From Paractinoplanes toevensis (GTDB lineage: Bacteria > Actinomycetota > Actinomycetes > Mycobacteriales > Micromonosporaceae): DNA of 64,000 nt. Shown here in pieces: positions 1 to 8,818 of this stretch. Position 1 is the first letter of the stretch; each line of letters begins with the position of its first letter. The notes below the pieces were generated by a model that saw nothing but the letters and a program-made list of their open reading frames with translations, did no database searches and was not told where the DNA came from. The DNA lies in the NCBI RefSeq assembly GCF_018332695.1, contig NZ_BOQN01000003.1, positions 90,623 to 154,622 of the forward strand. The letters run 5' to 3'. Position numbers and translations under genes: made by a program.

Positions 1-1819
1 CCCCGGCCGTGTCCGTCGCGGCGGCCTTGATGTCGACGGTGCCGCGCAGCGCCGTCTTGGCCACGACGGTCGGGCTGCTCCAGGTCAGCTTCGGCCCGGC
101 GTTGTCGACGCCGACGTTCTTCGTGGTGCCGGCGGTGTTGCCGGCCAGGTCGGTGACGACGACCTTGACCGCCATCGTGCCGGACAGCCCGGAGGTGTCC
201 CAGTCGTACGTCCACGGCGCCGAGGTCACCGAGCCGACCTTGACGTTCTTGACGTACACGTCCATCTGGGCGAGGTCGTCCGCCGGGTTGTCCAGGGCGA
301 TCGCGGTGGTGCCGGTGACGAACGACGGGATGGTGGCGGCCGCCGACGGGGCGGTGTTGTCCACGTTGAGCACGGTCGTGGCGGTGGTGGTGTTGCCGGC
401 CGTGTCGGTGGCGGTGATCGCGATGCCCACCGCGCCGGTGACCCCGGCACTGTTGTAGCTCATCGACCACGGTGCCTTGGCGGCGCTGAACGCGACCGTC
501 CGGCCGTTCGGCGGGGTCACGACCATCCGCACCGACTTGACCGGGCCGGCCGCCGAGGCGACCGTCGGGGTCACCAGGATCTTGCCGCGGGCCGGGGAGG
601 CCGGCGACACGGTGATGTCCGAGATGGCGAGGTCCGGGGTCGCGCTGATCCGCTGCACGGCGCCGGCGATGTCGAGGCGGCCCCGGGCGACCCAGGTGCC
701 GACGCCGTCGGCGGAGTTCTCCAGCGCGTCGCGAACCTGGTCGGCGGTGGCGTCCGGCTCGGCCGACAGCACCAGGGCGGCGGCGCCCGCGACGAGCGGG
801 GCGGACGAGCTGGTGCCCTCGAACATGGTGAAGTTGCCACCGCCGGCGGCCTGGGCGATGTTGCTGCCCGGCGCGGCCAGATCGACCCACGGGTCGGCCG
901 GGCTGTTGTAGTTGGTCCAGGAGTACTTGGTGTCGGTCTGGGTCGAGCCGGCGACCGCGATCGCCGGGATGCTGGCGGCCGGGTAGGTGCGGGTGACCTT
1001 GCCGTCGTTGCCGGCCGAGGCCACCACGACGACGTTGTGCGCGTAGGCGTACTGGACGGCCGAGTCGAGCAGCTGGCTGCTCTCCGCGCCGCCGAGCGAC
1101 AGGTTGATCACGTCGGCGCCGTTGTCGGCGGCGTACATGATGCCCTTCGCGATGTTGTCGTACGTGCCGGTGCCGTCCGCGCCCAGCACCTTGACCGGGA
1201 GGATCCGGCATTCCCAGCAGACGCCGACCATGCCGGAGCCGTTGTTGGCGGCGGCCGCGGCCACGGTGGCCACCGCCGTGCCGTGCCCGGCGTCGTCGCT
1301 CGGGCCGCTGTCGTCGTTGACGAAGTCGTAGCCGGGCAGCACCCGGCCGGCGATCTCACTGACCTCGTTGACCCCGGTGTCGACCACGGCCACCACGACG
1401 CTGTCGCCGGTGGTGACATCCCAGGCCGCCGGGGCCTTGGCGGTGGTCAGACCCCACTGCCGGCTGAAGAGGGTGTCGTCGGGCGTGACGGCGTCGGCCT
1501 TGGCGACCGCGTTCGTCTCCACGTACGCGACGTTCGGGTCGGCCTTGAGCGTGGCCACCGCGTCCGCCCGGTCCGCGGCGGGCACCGCGACGGTCACGGC
1601 GCTCAGCTCGGCCGATGCGTCGCTGGACAGCACCGTGACGTCCGGGTCGGCGTCGAGCTTGCGTACGGTGGTGGCCACCGTCGACGCGGAGCGCAGGCCG
1701 ACGATCAGTTCGGTCGGGGTCTTCGTGGCTGCGAAGACCGGCGTGGCGGCGGCTGCGGATACACCGAGCGAAGCTGCGGCGATGACCGCTGCGGTTGCGG
1801 CCGGGAGTCGATACCTCAA
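1..1819 (-). CDS. Secreted subtilisin-like serine protease (S8), C-terminus outside window
   Basis: The frame opens at TTG 1819, directly after an in-frame stop, with GAGGTG seven bases upstream, and runs off the window edge after about 606 codons. The N-terminus is a signal peptide ending near VFAATK (about residues 1-31). An inhibitor-I9-like propeptide follows (to about 110), then the S8 catalytic domain: Asp147 in VVDTGV, His179 in GHGTAVA, oxyanion Asn271 in SAGND and Ser337 in GTSSSAP. After about residue 400 come beta-sandwich, Ig-like repeats of the bacterial surface type (DTAGNTT, DLAGNTAG motifs). This implies an exported protease that matures by losing its propeptide; the C-terminal repeats may bind wall or substrate. 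It is divergent from the alditol oxidase gene, with about 78 bp between starts. The family call is firm; the substrate is unknown. Confidence 0.93.
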   Translation of the reverse strand, partial: MRYRLPAATAAVIAAASLGVSAAAATPVFAATKTPTELIVGLRSASTVATTVRKLDADPDVTVLSSDASAELSAVTVAVPAADRADAVATLKADPNVAYVETNAVAKADAVTPDDTLFSRQWGLTTAKAPAAWDVTTGDSVVVAVVDTGVNEVSEIAGRVLPGYDFVNDDSGPSDDAGHGTAVATVAAAAANNGSGMVGVCWECRILPVKVLGADGTGTYDNIAKGIMYAADNGADVINLSLGGAESSQLLDSAVQYAYAHNVVVVASAGNDGKVTRTYPAASIPAIAVAGSTQTDTKYSWTNYNSPADPWVDLAAPGSNIAQAAGGGNFTMFEGTSSSAPLVAGAAALVLSAEPDATADQVRDALENSADGVGTWVARGRLDIAGAVQRISATPDLAISDITVSPASPARGKILVTPTVASAAGPVKSVRMVVTPPNGRTVAFSAAKAPWSMSYNSAGVTGAVGIAITATDTAGNTTTATTVLNVDNTAPSAAATIPSFVTGTTAIALDNPADDLAQMDVYVKNVKVGSVTSAPWTYDWDTSGLSGTMAVKVVVTDLAGNTAGTTKNVGVDNAGPKLTWSSPTVVAKTALRGTVDIKAAATDTAG

Positions 1820-1885
1820 GTCAGATCACCTCGCGGGGCAACATCGGTTGTTCCGCGGGCTATTCAAGATCTTTTCCCGGGGTCA

Positions 1886-1891
1886 TAAGCT
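1886..1891 (+). promoter_or_regulatory. -10 hexamer TAAGCT, leaderless promoter of the alditol oxidase
   Basis: TAAGCT lies exactly 6 nt before ATG 1898, and TTCAAG (1863-1868) lies 17 nt upstream as a possible -35. There is no well-spaced Shine-Dalgarno sequence, so transcription probably starts at the ATG. Confidence 0.5.
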
Positions 1892-1897
1892 GGGGCG

Positions 1898-3145
1898 ATG
1901 AGCGAGCGCGTAACGAACTGGGCCGGCAACATCGTCTTCGGTGCGAAGCGGTTGCACCGACCGGAAAGCGCCGAACAGATCCAGGATCTGGTCGCGGCGG
2001 GCGGACCACTGCGCGTTCTGGGCAGCGGGCACTCGTTCAACCGGATGGCCGACACCGACGGCGACCTGATTTCGCTGGCCGATCTGCCGCGGATCGTGGA
2101 GATCTCGCCGGACCGCCGGTCGGTCCGGGTCGACGGCGGCATCCGCTACGGCGATCTCGCCGTCCGGCTGTACGAGGAGGGCCTGGCCCTGCACAACATG
2201 GCGTCGCTGCCGCACATCTCGGTGGCCGGCGCGGTCGCCACCGCCACGCACGGCTCCGGGGCGCGCAACGCCAACCTGGCCACCGCCGTCTCCTCGGTCG
2301 AGCTGATCGACGGCACCGGCCGGCCGGTGACCCTGACCCGGGACGACCCCGACTTCCTCGGCGTGGTCGTCGGGCTGGGCGCGCCGGGCATCGTCACGGC
2401 ACTGACCCTCGACGTGGTCGAGGCCTTCGAACTGCGCCAATACGTGTACGACACGGTTCCGCGCGCGTCGATCGAGAGCCACCTGGCCGAGATGCTCGCC
2501 GACGGTTACAGCGTCAGCCTGTTCACCGACTGGACCGGCCTGGACGCCAACATGGGCTGGCTCAAGCGGGCCTCTGAGCTCTCCGGGGACTGGTTCGGCG
2601 CGCGCCGGGCGGACGGGCCGCGGCACCCCGTCCCGGGCATGCCCCCGGCCAACAGCACCGACCAGTCCGGCGAGCCGGGCCCGTGGCACACCCGCCTGCC
2701 GCACTTCCGGATGGAGTTCACCCCGAGCGCCGGCGCCGAACTGCAGTCGGAGTGGCACGTCGCGGCCGGCGACGCCCTGGCCGCGATCGACGCGGTGGCC
2801 TCGATCCGCTCGCTCGTCGCCTCGGTGCTGCAGGTCTGTGAGATCCGCGCGATCGCGGCCGACGAGCTGTGGCTGAGCCCGAACTACCACCGGAACAGCG
2901 TGGCGCTGCACTTCACCTGGATCGCCGACACCGACGCGGTGCTGCCGGTGGTCGCGGCGGTCGAGGAGCGGCTGGCGCCGCTGCACCCGCGCCCGCACTG
3001 GGGCAAGGTCTTCACCACCCCGCCGTGGGTGCTGGCCGCGGATTACGAGCGGTTCGGCGATTTTCAAGATCTCGTACGCCGTTACGACCCGGCCGGGACA
3101 TTCCGAAACCCCTGGCTGGACGCCATCCTGGGGGATGTCAAATAA
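1898..3145 (+). CDS. aldO: Alditol oxidase (AldO/xylitol-oxidase type flavoenzyme)
   Basis: The product has 415 residues, the usual length for AldO. It is an FAD-linked oxidase that converts alditols such as xylitol or sorbitol to the aldose, giving H2O2. The N-terminal PCMH-type FAD domain contains GSGHSFN (His45), the expected site of covalent flavin attachment in this family, and the conserved ASLPHISVAGAVATATHGSG stretch. The C-terminal ALO domain ends with the typical HWGK...PGTFRNPWL segment. There is no signal peptide, so it acts in the cytoplasm. The start is fixed by the leaderless -10 box. It stands alone, with no polyol transporter nearby. L-gulonolactone-type oxidases share the fold, but the N-terminal TNWAGNI and the overall similarity favour AldO. 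Confidence 0.88.
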   Translation: MSERVTNWAGNIVFGAKRLHRPESAEQIQDLVAAGGPLRVLGSGHSFNRMADTDGDLISLADLPRIVEISPDRRSVRVDGGIRYGDLAVRLYEEGLALHNMASLPHISVAGAVATATHGSGARNANLATAVSSVELIDGTGRPVTLTRDDPDFLGVVVGLGAPGIVTALTLDVVEAFELRQYVYDTVPRASIESHLAEMLADGYSVSLFTDWTGLDANMGWLKRASELSGDWFGARRADGPRHPVPGMPPANSTDQSGEPGPWHTRLPHFRMEFTPSAGAELQSEWHVAAGDALAAIDAVASIRSLVASVLQVCEIRAIAADELWLSPNYHRNSVALHFTWIADTDAVLPVVAAVEERLAPLHPRPHWGKVFTTPPWVLAADYERFGDFQDLVRRYDPAGTFRNPWLDAILGDVK

Positions 3146-3184
3146 ACCGGTAACAACCTGCGCAGATAAAAACTTCGTTAAGTG

Positions 3185-3213
3185 TTGATCCGCTCGTGGG
3201 AGCGCTCCCGTAT
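3185..3213 (+). promoter_or_regulatory. Candidate promoter overlapped by a CebR-like operator
   Basis: TTGATC (3185-3190) and CCGTAT (3208-3213) are spaced by 17 nt. The palindrome described at 3197-3210 fills most of the spacer, so bound repressor would block polymerase. Confidence 0.4.
3197..3210 (+). promoter_or_regulatory. LacI-family operator resembling the CebR box
   Basis: The sequence TGGGAGCGCTCCCG contains the perfect palindrome GGGAGCGCTCCC and matches 13 of 14 bases of the streptomycete CebR (cellobiose repressor) box TGGGAGCGCTCCCA. It lies 52 bp upstream of the start at 3262. The site is seen directly; the identity of the repressor is inferred. Confidence 0.6.
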
Positions 3214-3261
3214 TGCCAGCCGAAGCGAATTGGTCAGGCTTACGGGAAGGCGCAGGATCCA

Positions 3262-4410
3262 ATGTACAGGTCCCGGTCGTACAAGAAACCCACCAGTAAC
3301 GCGCGCCGCTGGCAGATCGGTGCCGTGGCCGGGGTTGCGGTCGCCATCGTGGGCGTCGGTCTCGGCGTCGCCTCCGCCGCCGAGGCCGTCCCGACGGTCA
3401 ACTGCCCCGCCGTCAAGATCGGCGTCGCGGTGCCGGCTCAGGCGCAGGCCGAGGTGCAGAGCAATCTCCAACTGCTCAACACCCAGATCAACGAGGCCAA
3501 CACCCGGCTCAAGAATACGGTCGGCCAGGGCGGCCCCGCCTTCATCCAGAACGCGATCCTCGGCCCGCTGGCCGACAAGCGGTTCGCCACGATCAACCGG
3601 ATGGAGACGGCGATCGGCCGCAACGCGGCCAAGCCCGATCTCAACGCCGAAGGCCTGAAGACCTGCACGCTGAACCAGAACGGCGGCACGTCCGCCGCGC
3701 AGCCCACCGCGGTGGCCACCTCGGCCGCTTCCGCGGGCGGCGGCTCCGCCGCGGCCGGCGGCGTCGGCAACATCAGCTGCCCGCAGGTCAACGTGAACGT
3801 CGCCGTGCCCGCGTCGGCCTCCGCCGAGGTGCAGCGCAACCTCGAACTGCTCAACACCCAGATCGCCGAAGCGCAGAAGCGGCTCGAGACCTCGGTCGGC
3901 CAGGGTGGCGCCGCGTTCGTGCAGAACGCCATCCTCGGCCCGCTGGCCGACAAGCGGTTCGCCACGATCAACCGGATCGAAACCGCGATCGGCCGCCAGT
4001 CCACCAAGCCGAACCTGAACGCCGAAGGCCTCAAGACCTGCACCGTCAGCAGCAGCGCCGGTGCGGCGCAGGGCACCGGGGTCCAGGTCCAGGACGCCGC
4101 GGCGGTCGCCGCCTCGGCCGGCAAGATCAGCTGCCCGGCCGTGAACGTCAACGTGGCGATCCCGGTCCAGGCCGCGGCCGAGGTGCAGCGCAACCTCGAC
4201 CTGCTCAACACCCAGATCGCCGAGTCGCAGAAGCGCCTCGAGACCTCGGTCGGGCAGGGCGGCGCCGCCTTCGTGCAGAACGCCATCCTCGGCCCGCTGG
4301 CCGACAAGCGGAACTCGACGATCAACCGGATCGAGACCGCGATCGGCCGCAACGCCGCCAAGCCGGACCTGAACGCCGAGGGTCTGAAGACCTGCACCGT
4401 CGTGAAGTAG
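3262..4410 (+). CDS. Secreted protein of three tandem ~95-residue repeats, function unknown
   Basis: ATG 3262 is chosen because it opens on a basic N-region (YRSRSYKK...RRW) followed by one hydrophobic segment ([21 protein letters not shown]), a signal peptide or anchor. The remainder of the 382 residues is three copies of one unit (DNA about 3400-3672, 3772-4044, 4126-4407) joined by Ala/Gly/Ser-rich linkers. Each unit starts with a Cys-Pro motif, continues [38 protein letters not shown] and INR.ETAIGR, and ends [10 protein letters not shown]. The two Cys per unit could form one disulfide. The predicted helical, amphipathic units resemble no enzyme I recognise; an adhesion, binding or scaffold role is possible. 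The CebR-like operator upstream hints at control by a plant-derived sugar. A strong terminator follows the gene. Confidence 0.8.
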   Translation: MYRSRSYKKPTSNARRWQIGAVAGVAVAIVGVGLGVASAAEAVPTVNCPAVKIGVAVPAQAQAEVQSNLQLLNTQINEANTRLKNTVGQGGPAFIQNAILGPLADKRFATINRMETAIGRNAAKPDLNAEGLKTCTLNQNGGTSAAQPTAVATSAASAGGGSAAAGGVGNISCPQVNVNVAVPASASAEVQRNLELLNTQIAEAQKRLETSVGQGGAAFVQNAILGPLADKRFATINRIETAIGRQSTKPNLNAEGLKTCTVSSSAGAAQGTGVQVQDAAAVAASAGKISCPAVNVNVAIPVQAAAEVQRNLDLLNTQIAESQKRLETSVGQGGAAFVQNAILGPLADKRNSTINRIETAIGRNAAKPDLNAEGLKTCTVVK

Positions 4411-4425
4411 CGACAACCCTGGTCG

Positions 4426-4470
4426 GATCTCCGGGTGCCCCCAACGGTGGTGGGGCGCCCGGAGATCTTG
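4426..4470 (+). terminator. Rho-independent-like terminator after the repeat protein
   Basis: Arms GATCTCCGGGTGCCCC (4426-4441) and GGGGCGCCCGGAGATC (4452-4467) pair over 16 bp with one G-T wobble, followed by a short T-rich tail. Confidence 0.75.
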
Positions 4471-4504
4471 CTTACGCTCACATCTTCCTGTCACACACCA
4501 GCGG

Positions 4505-4510
4505 TACCTT
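4505..4510 (+). promoter_or_regulatory. -10 hexamer TACCTT, leaderless promoter of ftsH
   Basis: TACCTT ends 6 nt before ATG 4517, with no Shine-Dalgarno sequence. This favours ATG 4517 over the in-frame TTG at 4511. Confidence 0.45.
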
Positions 4511-4516
4511 TTGCTC

Positions 4517-6547
4517 ATGCCCGCCGATGCGCCGAAACAGCCCACCCGCCACCCGTGGCGGGTCGAGGGAGCGCCACCCTCCACCGACCCCGAGGGCCCG
4601 AAGAAGCCGCGGCCCGCGTGGATGCGTTTCGGCTGGATGCTGGTGGTGCTGCTGGCGATCAACTGGATCATCTCGTCGTTCCTGCTGTCGCCGCCCGAGC
4701 GCACCCCGGTGTCCTACACGTTCTTCCTGACCCAGGTGCAGTCGGCCAACGTCAAGGAGATCACCTCCACCGGCGACACCATCGAGGGCGAGTTCACCAA
4801 GAAGGCGTCCTACACGCCGTCCGGCGAGACCAAGGCCGAAGAGGTCGACCGCTTCACCACCCAGCGGCCCTCGTTCGCCGACGACGATCTGTTCGCCAAG
4901 CTGCAGGCCACCAACGTCCCGGTCAACGCCAACTCGCCCGACAAGTCCGCGCCCGTCTGGCAGCAGATCCTGGTCGGCTTCGGTCCCACCCTGCTGCTCG
5001 TCGGCCTGCTGGTCTGGTTCAGTCGCCGGGCCGCGGCCGGGCTCGGCGGGGGCGGTGGCCTCGGCGGCTTCGGCCGGTCCCGGGCCAAGCTCTACCAACC
5101 CGAGTCCGGGCCGCGCACCACCTTCGCCGACGTGGCCGGCATCGAGGAGGTCGAGCAGGAGGTCACCGAGATCGTCGACTTCCTGCGCGAGCCCGAGAAA
5201 TACCGCAAGCTCGGCGCCCAGATCCCGCACGGCGTGCTGCTGTCCGGCCCGCCCGGCACCGGCAAGACGCTGCTGGCCCGCGCGGTCGCCGGCGAGGCCC
5301 AGGTGCCGTTCTTCTCGATCTCCGCCTCCGAGTTCATCGAGATGATCGTGGGCGTCGGCGCCTCCCGGGTCCGTGACCTGTTCGACCAGGCGAAAAAGGT
5401 CGCCCCGTCGATCATCTTCATCGACGAGCTCGACGCCATCGGCCGCGCCCGCGGCGGCTCCCAGTCGCTCGGCGGCAACGACGAGCGCGAGCAGACACTC
5501 AACCAGATCCTCACCGAGATGGACGGCTTCACCGGCAGCGAGGGCGTCGTCGTGCTCGCCGCCACCAACCGCGCCGAGATCCTCGACTCGGCGCTGCTGC
5601 GCCCCGGCCGCTTCGACCGCCGGGTCACCGTCAGCCCACCCGACCTGTCCGGCCGCCGGGCCATCCTCGCCGTGCACACCCGCGGCGTCCCCGTCGCCGA
5701 GGGCGTCGACCTCGACGCCCTCGCCTCCTCGACCCCCGGCATGGTCGGCGCCGACCTGAAAAACCTGGTCAACGAGGCCGCCCTGCTCGCCGCCCGGCGC
5801 GGCCACGACCAGGTGCTGACCCCCGACTTCACCGACGCCCTCGAAAAGATCATGCTGGGCACGGTCCGCGGCATCATGCTCAACCCCGACGAGAAGGAGC
5901 GCACCGCGTTCCACGAGTCGGGGCACGCACTGCTCGGCATGCTCACCCCGGGCGCCGACCCGGTCCGGAAGATCTCGATCATCCCGCGCGGCCAGGCCCT
6001 CGGCGTGACCTTCCAGAGCCCGTCCACCGACCGGTACGGATACTCGGCGAAGTACCTCCGCGGGCGGATCATCGGGGCGCTCGGCGGGCGGGCCGCCGAA
6101 GAGGTCGTCTACGGCGACATGACCACCGGTGCCGAGTCCGACCTCGACCAGGTCAGCAACATCGCGCGCCAGATGGTCGGGCGGTGGGGCATGTCCGACG
6201 CGATCGGGCCGGTCACGGTTCTGCCGCCGCCGGGGCAGGAGTCGCCGCTCGGGCTCGACGGGGTGGCGCCGGCGACCAAGGAGCTGATCGACGCCGAGGT
6301 CCGTAAGATCGTCGAGTCCTGTTATGCCGAGGCCCTGTCGTTGCTGCGGTCCCACCGGGCTCAGCTCGACGGGCTGGCGCAGCGGCTTCTCGCGGCCGAG
6401 ACTCTCGACGAGTCCGATGCCTATGCAGCTGCTGGGATTGATCGGGCCTCGGCTCCGGGGGCGGTTGCTCGTGGCGAGATTCCTGGGGTTTCTGTTGCTC
6501 CTGGTCTTCCCTTGCCTGGTCTTTCCGATGCTGCCTCTGGGCGTTGA
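4517..6547 (+). CDS. ftsH: ATP-dependent zinc metalloprotease FtsH
   Basis: The product has 676 residues. It is a membrane-anchored AAA+ protease that degrades misfolded or short-lived proteins. In order: a basic N-terminus, membrane segment 1 ([20 protein letters not shown]), an extracytoplasmic domain of about 90 residues, membrane segment 2 ([18 protein letters not shown]), a Gly-rich hinge, then the AAA+ module with Walker A GPPGTGKT (244-251), Walker [12 protein letters not shown] and second region of homology ([19 protein letters not shown]). The M41 protease domain has HESGH (466-470) as zinc ligands and catalytic Glu, and a downstream GAESDLDQ acidic ligand region. The C-terminus is short. 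It is monocistronic between two hairpins. Actinomycetes often have more than one FtsH, so this could be a paralogue of the main copy. Confidence 0.95.
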   Translation: MPADAPKQPTRHPWRVEGAPPSTDPEGPKKPRPAWMRFGWMLVVLLAINWIISSFLLSPPERTPVSYTFFLTQVQSANVKEITSTGDTIEGEFTKKASYTPSGETKAEEVDRFTTQRPSFADDDLFAKLQATNVPVNANSPDKSAPVWQQILVGFGPTLLLVGLLVWFSRRAAAGLGGGGGLGGFGRSRAKLYQPESGPRTTFADVAGIEEVEQEVTEIVDFLREPEKYRKLGAQIPHGVLLSGPPGTGKTLLARAVAGEAQVPFFSISASEFIEMIVGVGASRVRDLFDQAKKVAPSIIFIDELDAIGRARGGSQSLGGNDEREQTLNQILTEMDGFTGSEGVVVLAATNRAEILDSALLRPGRFDRRVTVSPPDLSGRRAILAVHTRGVPVAEGVDLDALASSTPGMVGADLKNLVNEAALLAARRGHDQVLTPDFTDALEKIMLGTVRGIMLNPDEKERTAFHESGHALLGMLTPGADPVRKISIIPRGQALGVTFQSPSTDRYGYSAKYLRGRIIGALGGRAAEEVVYGDMTTGAESDLDQVSNIARQMVGRWGMSDAIGPVTVLPPPGQESPLGLDGVAPATKELIDAEVRKIVESCYAEALSLLRSHRAQLDGLAQRLLAAETLDESDAYAAAGIDRASAPGAVARGEIPGVSVAPGLPLPGLSDAASGR

Positions 6548-6573
6548 GCCTTCCGTTCTTCTTGCGCTGGGAC

Positions 6574-6647
6574 GGTTGTGGGCCGGGAGTGACCATGCTG
6601 GGCGGTAAAGCATCTATGCCCTGCATGGCCACTCCCGGCCCACAACC
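6574..6647. terminator. Long imperfect hairpin downstream of ftsH
   Basis: Left arm (6574-6597, starting GGTTGTGGGCCGGGAGTG) and right arm (6624-6647) pair at 23 of 24 positions, and the loop can pair a little further. It starts 27 nt after the ftsH stop. Terminator is the likeliest role; no T-tract follows, so a repeat-element origin is possible. Confidence 0.6.
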
Positions 6648-6860
6648 TTGCCTGGTATTTCCGCGGCGGGCAGGATCTTGGTCGCCCGCTGGCTCCGGCT
6701 GAGCGATCGCCTCGCCCTCGGTGGGCACTGCTGCCGCGCTTCTGGTTTCGCCGGGCGGCTTGGTTGCGCCGGCCCGGCTTTGTGGTGGGCTAAGCGAACA
6801 TTCCGCGCCTCTTGCGGCCGTAGACGTGAACCTGGGCTGGGCGCGGGCGATGCGCTTAGC

Positions 6861-6908
6861 TTGCCCCGTTGCCCCGTTGCCCCGTTGCCCCGTTGCCCCG
6901 TTGCCCCG
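6861..6908. repeat. Six tandem copies of TTGCCCCG
   Basis: Six perfect, adjacent copies of the 8-mer fill 6861-6908. A further similar string occurs near 7070. No gene overlaps, so copy-number change would not alter a protein. Confidence 0.9.
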
Positions 6909-6913
6909 TGCCT

Positions 6914-7085
6914 CCGAGCCGGGGCCTGCCGGCTCTGCTCAGCCCGTCGTGGTTGCGGCGGGTCGTTTGGTCCGCTTTGTTAGCTTGCACCCTTACCCCG
7001 AGCCGGGGCCGGGCGGCTCTGCTCAGGACCGTCGTGGTGCGGTGGGTCGTTTTGGTACGGCTTTGTTGGCTTGCCCCGTTGCGTC
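6914..7085. repeat. Degenerate direct repeat, unit about 84 bp, two clear copies
   Basis: Copies beginning at 6914 and 6998 both start CCGAGCCGGGGCC and share GGCTCTGCTCAG, a CGTCGTGGT core, GGGTCGTTT and CTTTGTT(A/G)GCTTGC in the same order. A weaker third copy may extend to about 7240 (GTGGTTGCGGTGAGCGGTTTGG, then TTGGCTTGC). No function is evident. Confidence 0.6.
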
Positions 7086-7571
7086 CGAGCCAAGATGCTC
7101 GCCTGTCGCGCGCTCAGGGGTGCTTCAGTGCGGACGAAATGCCATAAAAACTAATAACAGCCCGTCCGGGCGTGGTTGCGGTGAGCGGTTTGGAGCGCCT
7201 GTTGGCTTGCTCCGTTTTGTTCCGGCTGGCGCTCGCCTGGTGTGACTTCGCTCCGCTTGTGGTTTGTCGGCGGGCGGCGCCGCCTGACGCGCCGACACGG
7301 GTCGGGCCGCGTGCCGGTTCAGGTCGGCTGGTCGACCGCCTCGCGGATGTGGCCGTGCTGGTGGCTTCGCCTCGTTGCGGTTGCTTTTGTCCTCGGCGGG
7401 GCCTCGCCGCGTAGGGCCTTGATCTGGGTGAGCCGATCCCGCCAGCTTTGGGAACGCAAGCTCCATCAGCACCGTGAAGCCGACGACGGCAATGGGTTGG
7501 TTTGGGGTGGGGCTTTGTTGCTCTTCCTCTATCTTCGGTTTTGTAGGTTATGGGGTTTTGATTTGTTGGTT

Positions 7572-7595
7572 GGGGTGGGGCTGGTGGGGTGGGGG
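7572..7595 (+). other. G-quadruplex motif in a G/T-rich tract
   Basis: Four runs of four or five G (7572-7575, 7577-7580, 7586-7589, 7591-7595) are separated by loops of 1, 5 and 1 nt. This is a canonical intramolecular quadruplex pattern, within a G/T-rich strand spanning about 7496-7615 and about 215 bp upstream of the first GH16 gene. Confidence 0.6.
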
Positions 7596-7811
7596 TTGAC
7601 TTTTGGGGGATTTGAGGAGGTCTCTCGGTGATCATGTGGTTGCGCAGCGTATGACGTTTCGGCGGGGTTTTTGGGGGCGTGGCCGGAAGGGCCTAATGTG
7701 GGGGCTGTTCGCTCTCGCGGGGTCCGGCATTCACTCTGTAGGTGGCAGGATGTGCGGGATCACATTCGCGATTGCGCCGGATGTCGGCCGGTTTGTCTGC
7801 CTGGAGGGGTT

Positions 7812-8663
7812 TTGCTCAAGCGGTTTGTCGCGCTCGGTTTGGGCCTTGCCCTCTCGTGTGCCGTCGCGGCCTGCGGGCCCGATGAGGCAGGCGACGCCGC
7901 CGACCCCACCTTCGTGACGCCCAGTGGCGTCGCGTCGTCGGGGGCCAAGAGCCCGGCCAGCAGTGCGCCGCCCGCCAAGACGGTGAAGTGGGGCAAGCCG
8001 GTCATGGTGGAGGAGTTCGACGGGCCGCTGTCCAGCAACTGGGCCCGTTACCACACCCCGGACGCCAAGAAGTCGCCCCGCAGCCATAACAACATCTCGG
8101 TCTCCGACGGCCTGCTGCATCTCACCGGCGGTGTCGACAAGGCTTACGGCAAGGACGTCGGCGCCGGCGTCATGTATTTGAAGGACTACAAGTACGGGCA
8201 CTTCGAGGTCCGGTTCCGGGTGGATGCCGGTGCCGGTTATGCCCTGGCGATTCTGATGTGGCCGAAGAACAACGACGACTGGCCCGAGGCCGGTGAGATC
8301 GACTTTCTCGAGATCAACAATCCGACCCGCCAGACGGCCAGCGGTTACGTGCACCACGGCAAGGACAACGAGACCGTGGGCATCGACAGTTATCAGGCCG
8401 ACTTCACGAAGTTCCACACCATTTCCGGGGACTGGCTGCCCGATCGCATCACCTATTACCTGGACGGCAAGCAGGTGTTCAATGCCGTGCCGAGCGACCT
8501 GAAAGCCGGCCTGCCCGACGAGTCGGTGATGAACCTGGCGATCCAGCTCGATCAGGGCTGCCGCAAGTGGATCCCGTGCCGTAACGAGCAAACCCCGGAA
8601 AAGGTAGTTATGGACGTTGACTGGGTAAAGATCTACAAAATGCCCAAAAACTACAAGCCATAG
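7812..8663 (+). CDS. GH16-family glycoside hydrolase lipoprotein (copy 1)
   Basis: TTG 7812 follows GGAGGGG and gives a 283-residue lipoprotein: signal LLKRFVALGLGLALSCAVAAC with the lipobox Cys, a Ser/Ala-rich linker to about residue 55, then a GH16 beta-jelly-roll. The catalytic signature GEIDFLE supplies nucleophile Glu162, Asp164 and acid/base Glu167. Flanking family motifs YGHFEVRFRV, WPKNNDDWPEAG and WLPDRITYYLDGKQV are present. GH16 enzymes cut beta-1,3 or beta-1,4 glucans and galactans; the precise substrate cannot be read from the sequence. The protein should sit on the outer face of the membrane. A close paralogue follows 155 bp downstream with the same translation-start context, so this is a tandem duplication. 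Confidence 0.88.
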   Translation: MLKRFVALGLGLALSCAVAACGPDEAGDAADPTFVTPSGVASSGAKSPASSAPPAKTVKWGKPVMVEEFDGPLSSNWARYHTPDAKKSPRSHNNISVSDGLLHLTGGVDKAYGKDVGAGVMYLKDYKYGHFEVRFRVDAGAGYALAILMWPKNNDDWPEAGEIDFLEINNPTRQTASGYVHHGKDNETVGIDSYQADFTKFHTISGDWLPDRITYYLDGKQVFNAVPSDLKAGLPDESVMNLAIQLDQGCRKWIPCRNEQTPEKVVMDVDWVKIYKMPKNYKP

Positions 8664-8818
8664 GTCGGGTTTTCGCTATCGACCTCGGCCGGAGGGTCAT
8701 AATCCCAGGCCGTTCCTCCGTCGCGCGCTCCGCCGTCCGCCCTGAAGGATGGCTTGACGTGCCTGGACGCCTACGGTCGCGCCACAGTTCGGCCGGCCGT
8801 CGTACGCATGGAGGGGTT

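Larger units (their letters stand above)
6648..7811. other. Gene-free interval of about 1.1 kb with repeats and a G/T-rich stretch
   Basis: Several open frames exist on both strands, but none shows a plausible start, ribosome site, domain or normal protein composition. The interval instead holds an 8-bp tandem repeat, degenerate ~84-bp repeats and a G/T-rich tract with a G-quadruplex motif, annotated separately. Base composition drifts from GC-rich to G/T-rich toward 7.6 kb. It may be decayed DNA. Confidence 0.55.

Noticed and set aside
6650..7670. Several open frames of 80-170 codons on both strands
   Set aside because: None has a ribosome site, recognisable domain or normal amino-acid make-up; the DNA is repeat-laden. 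Treated as gene-free.
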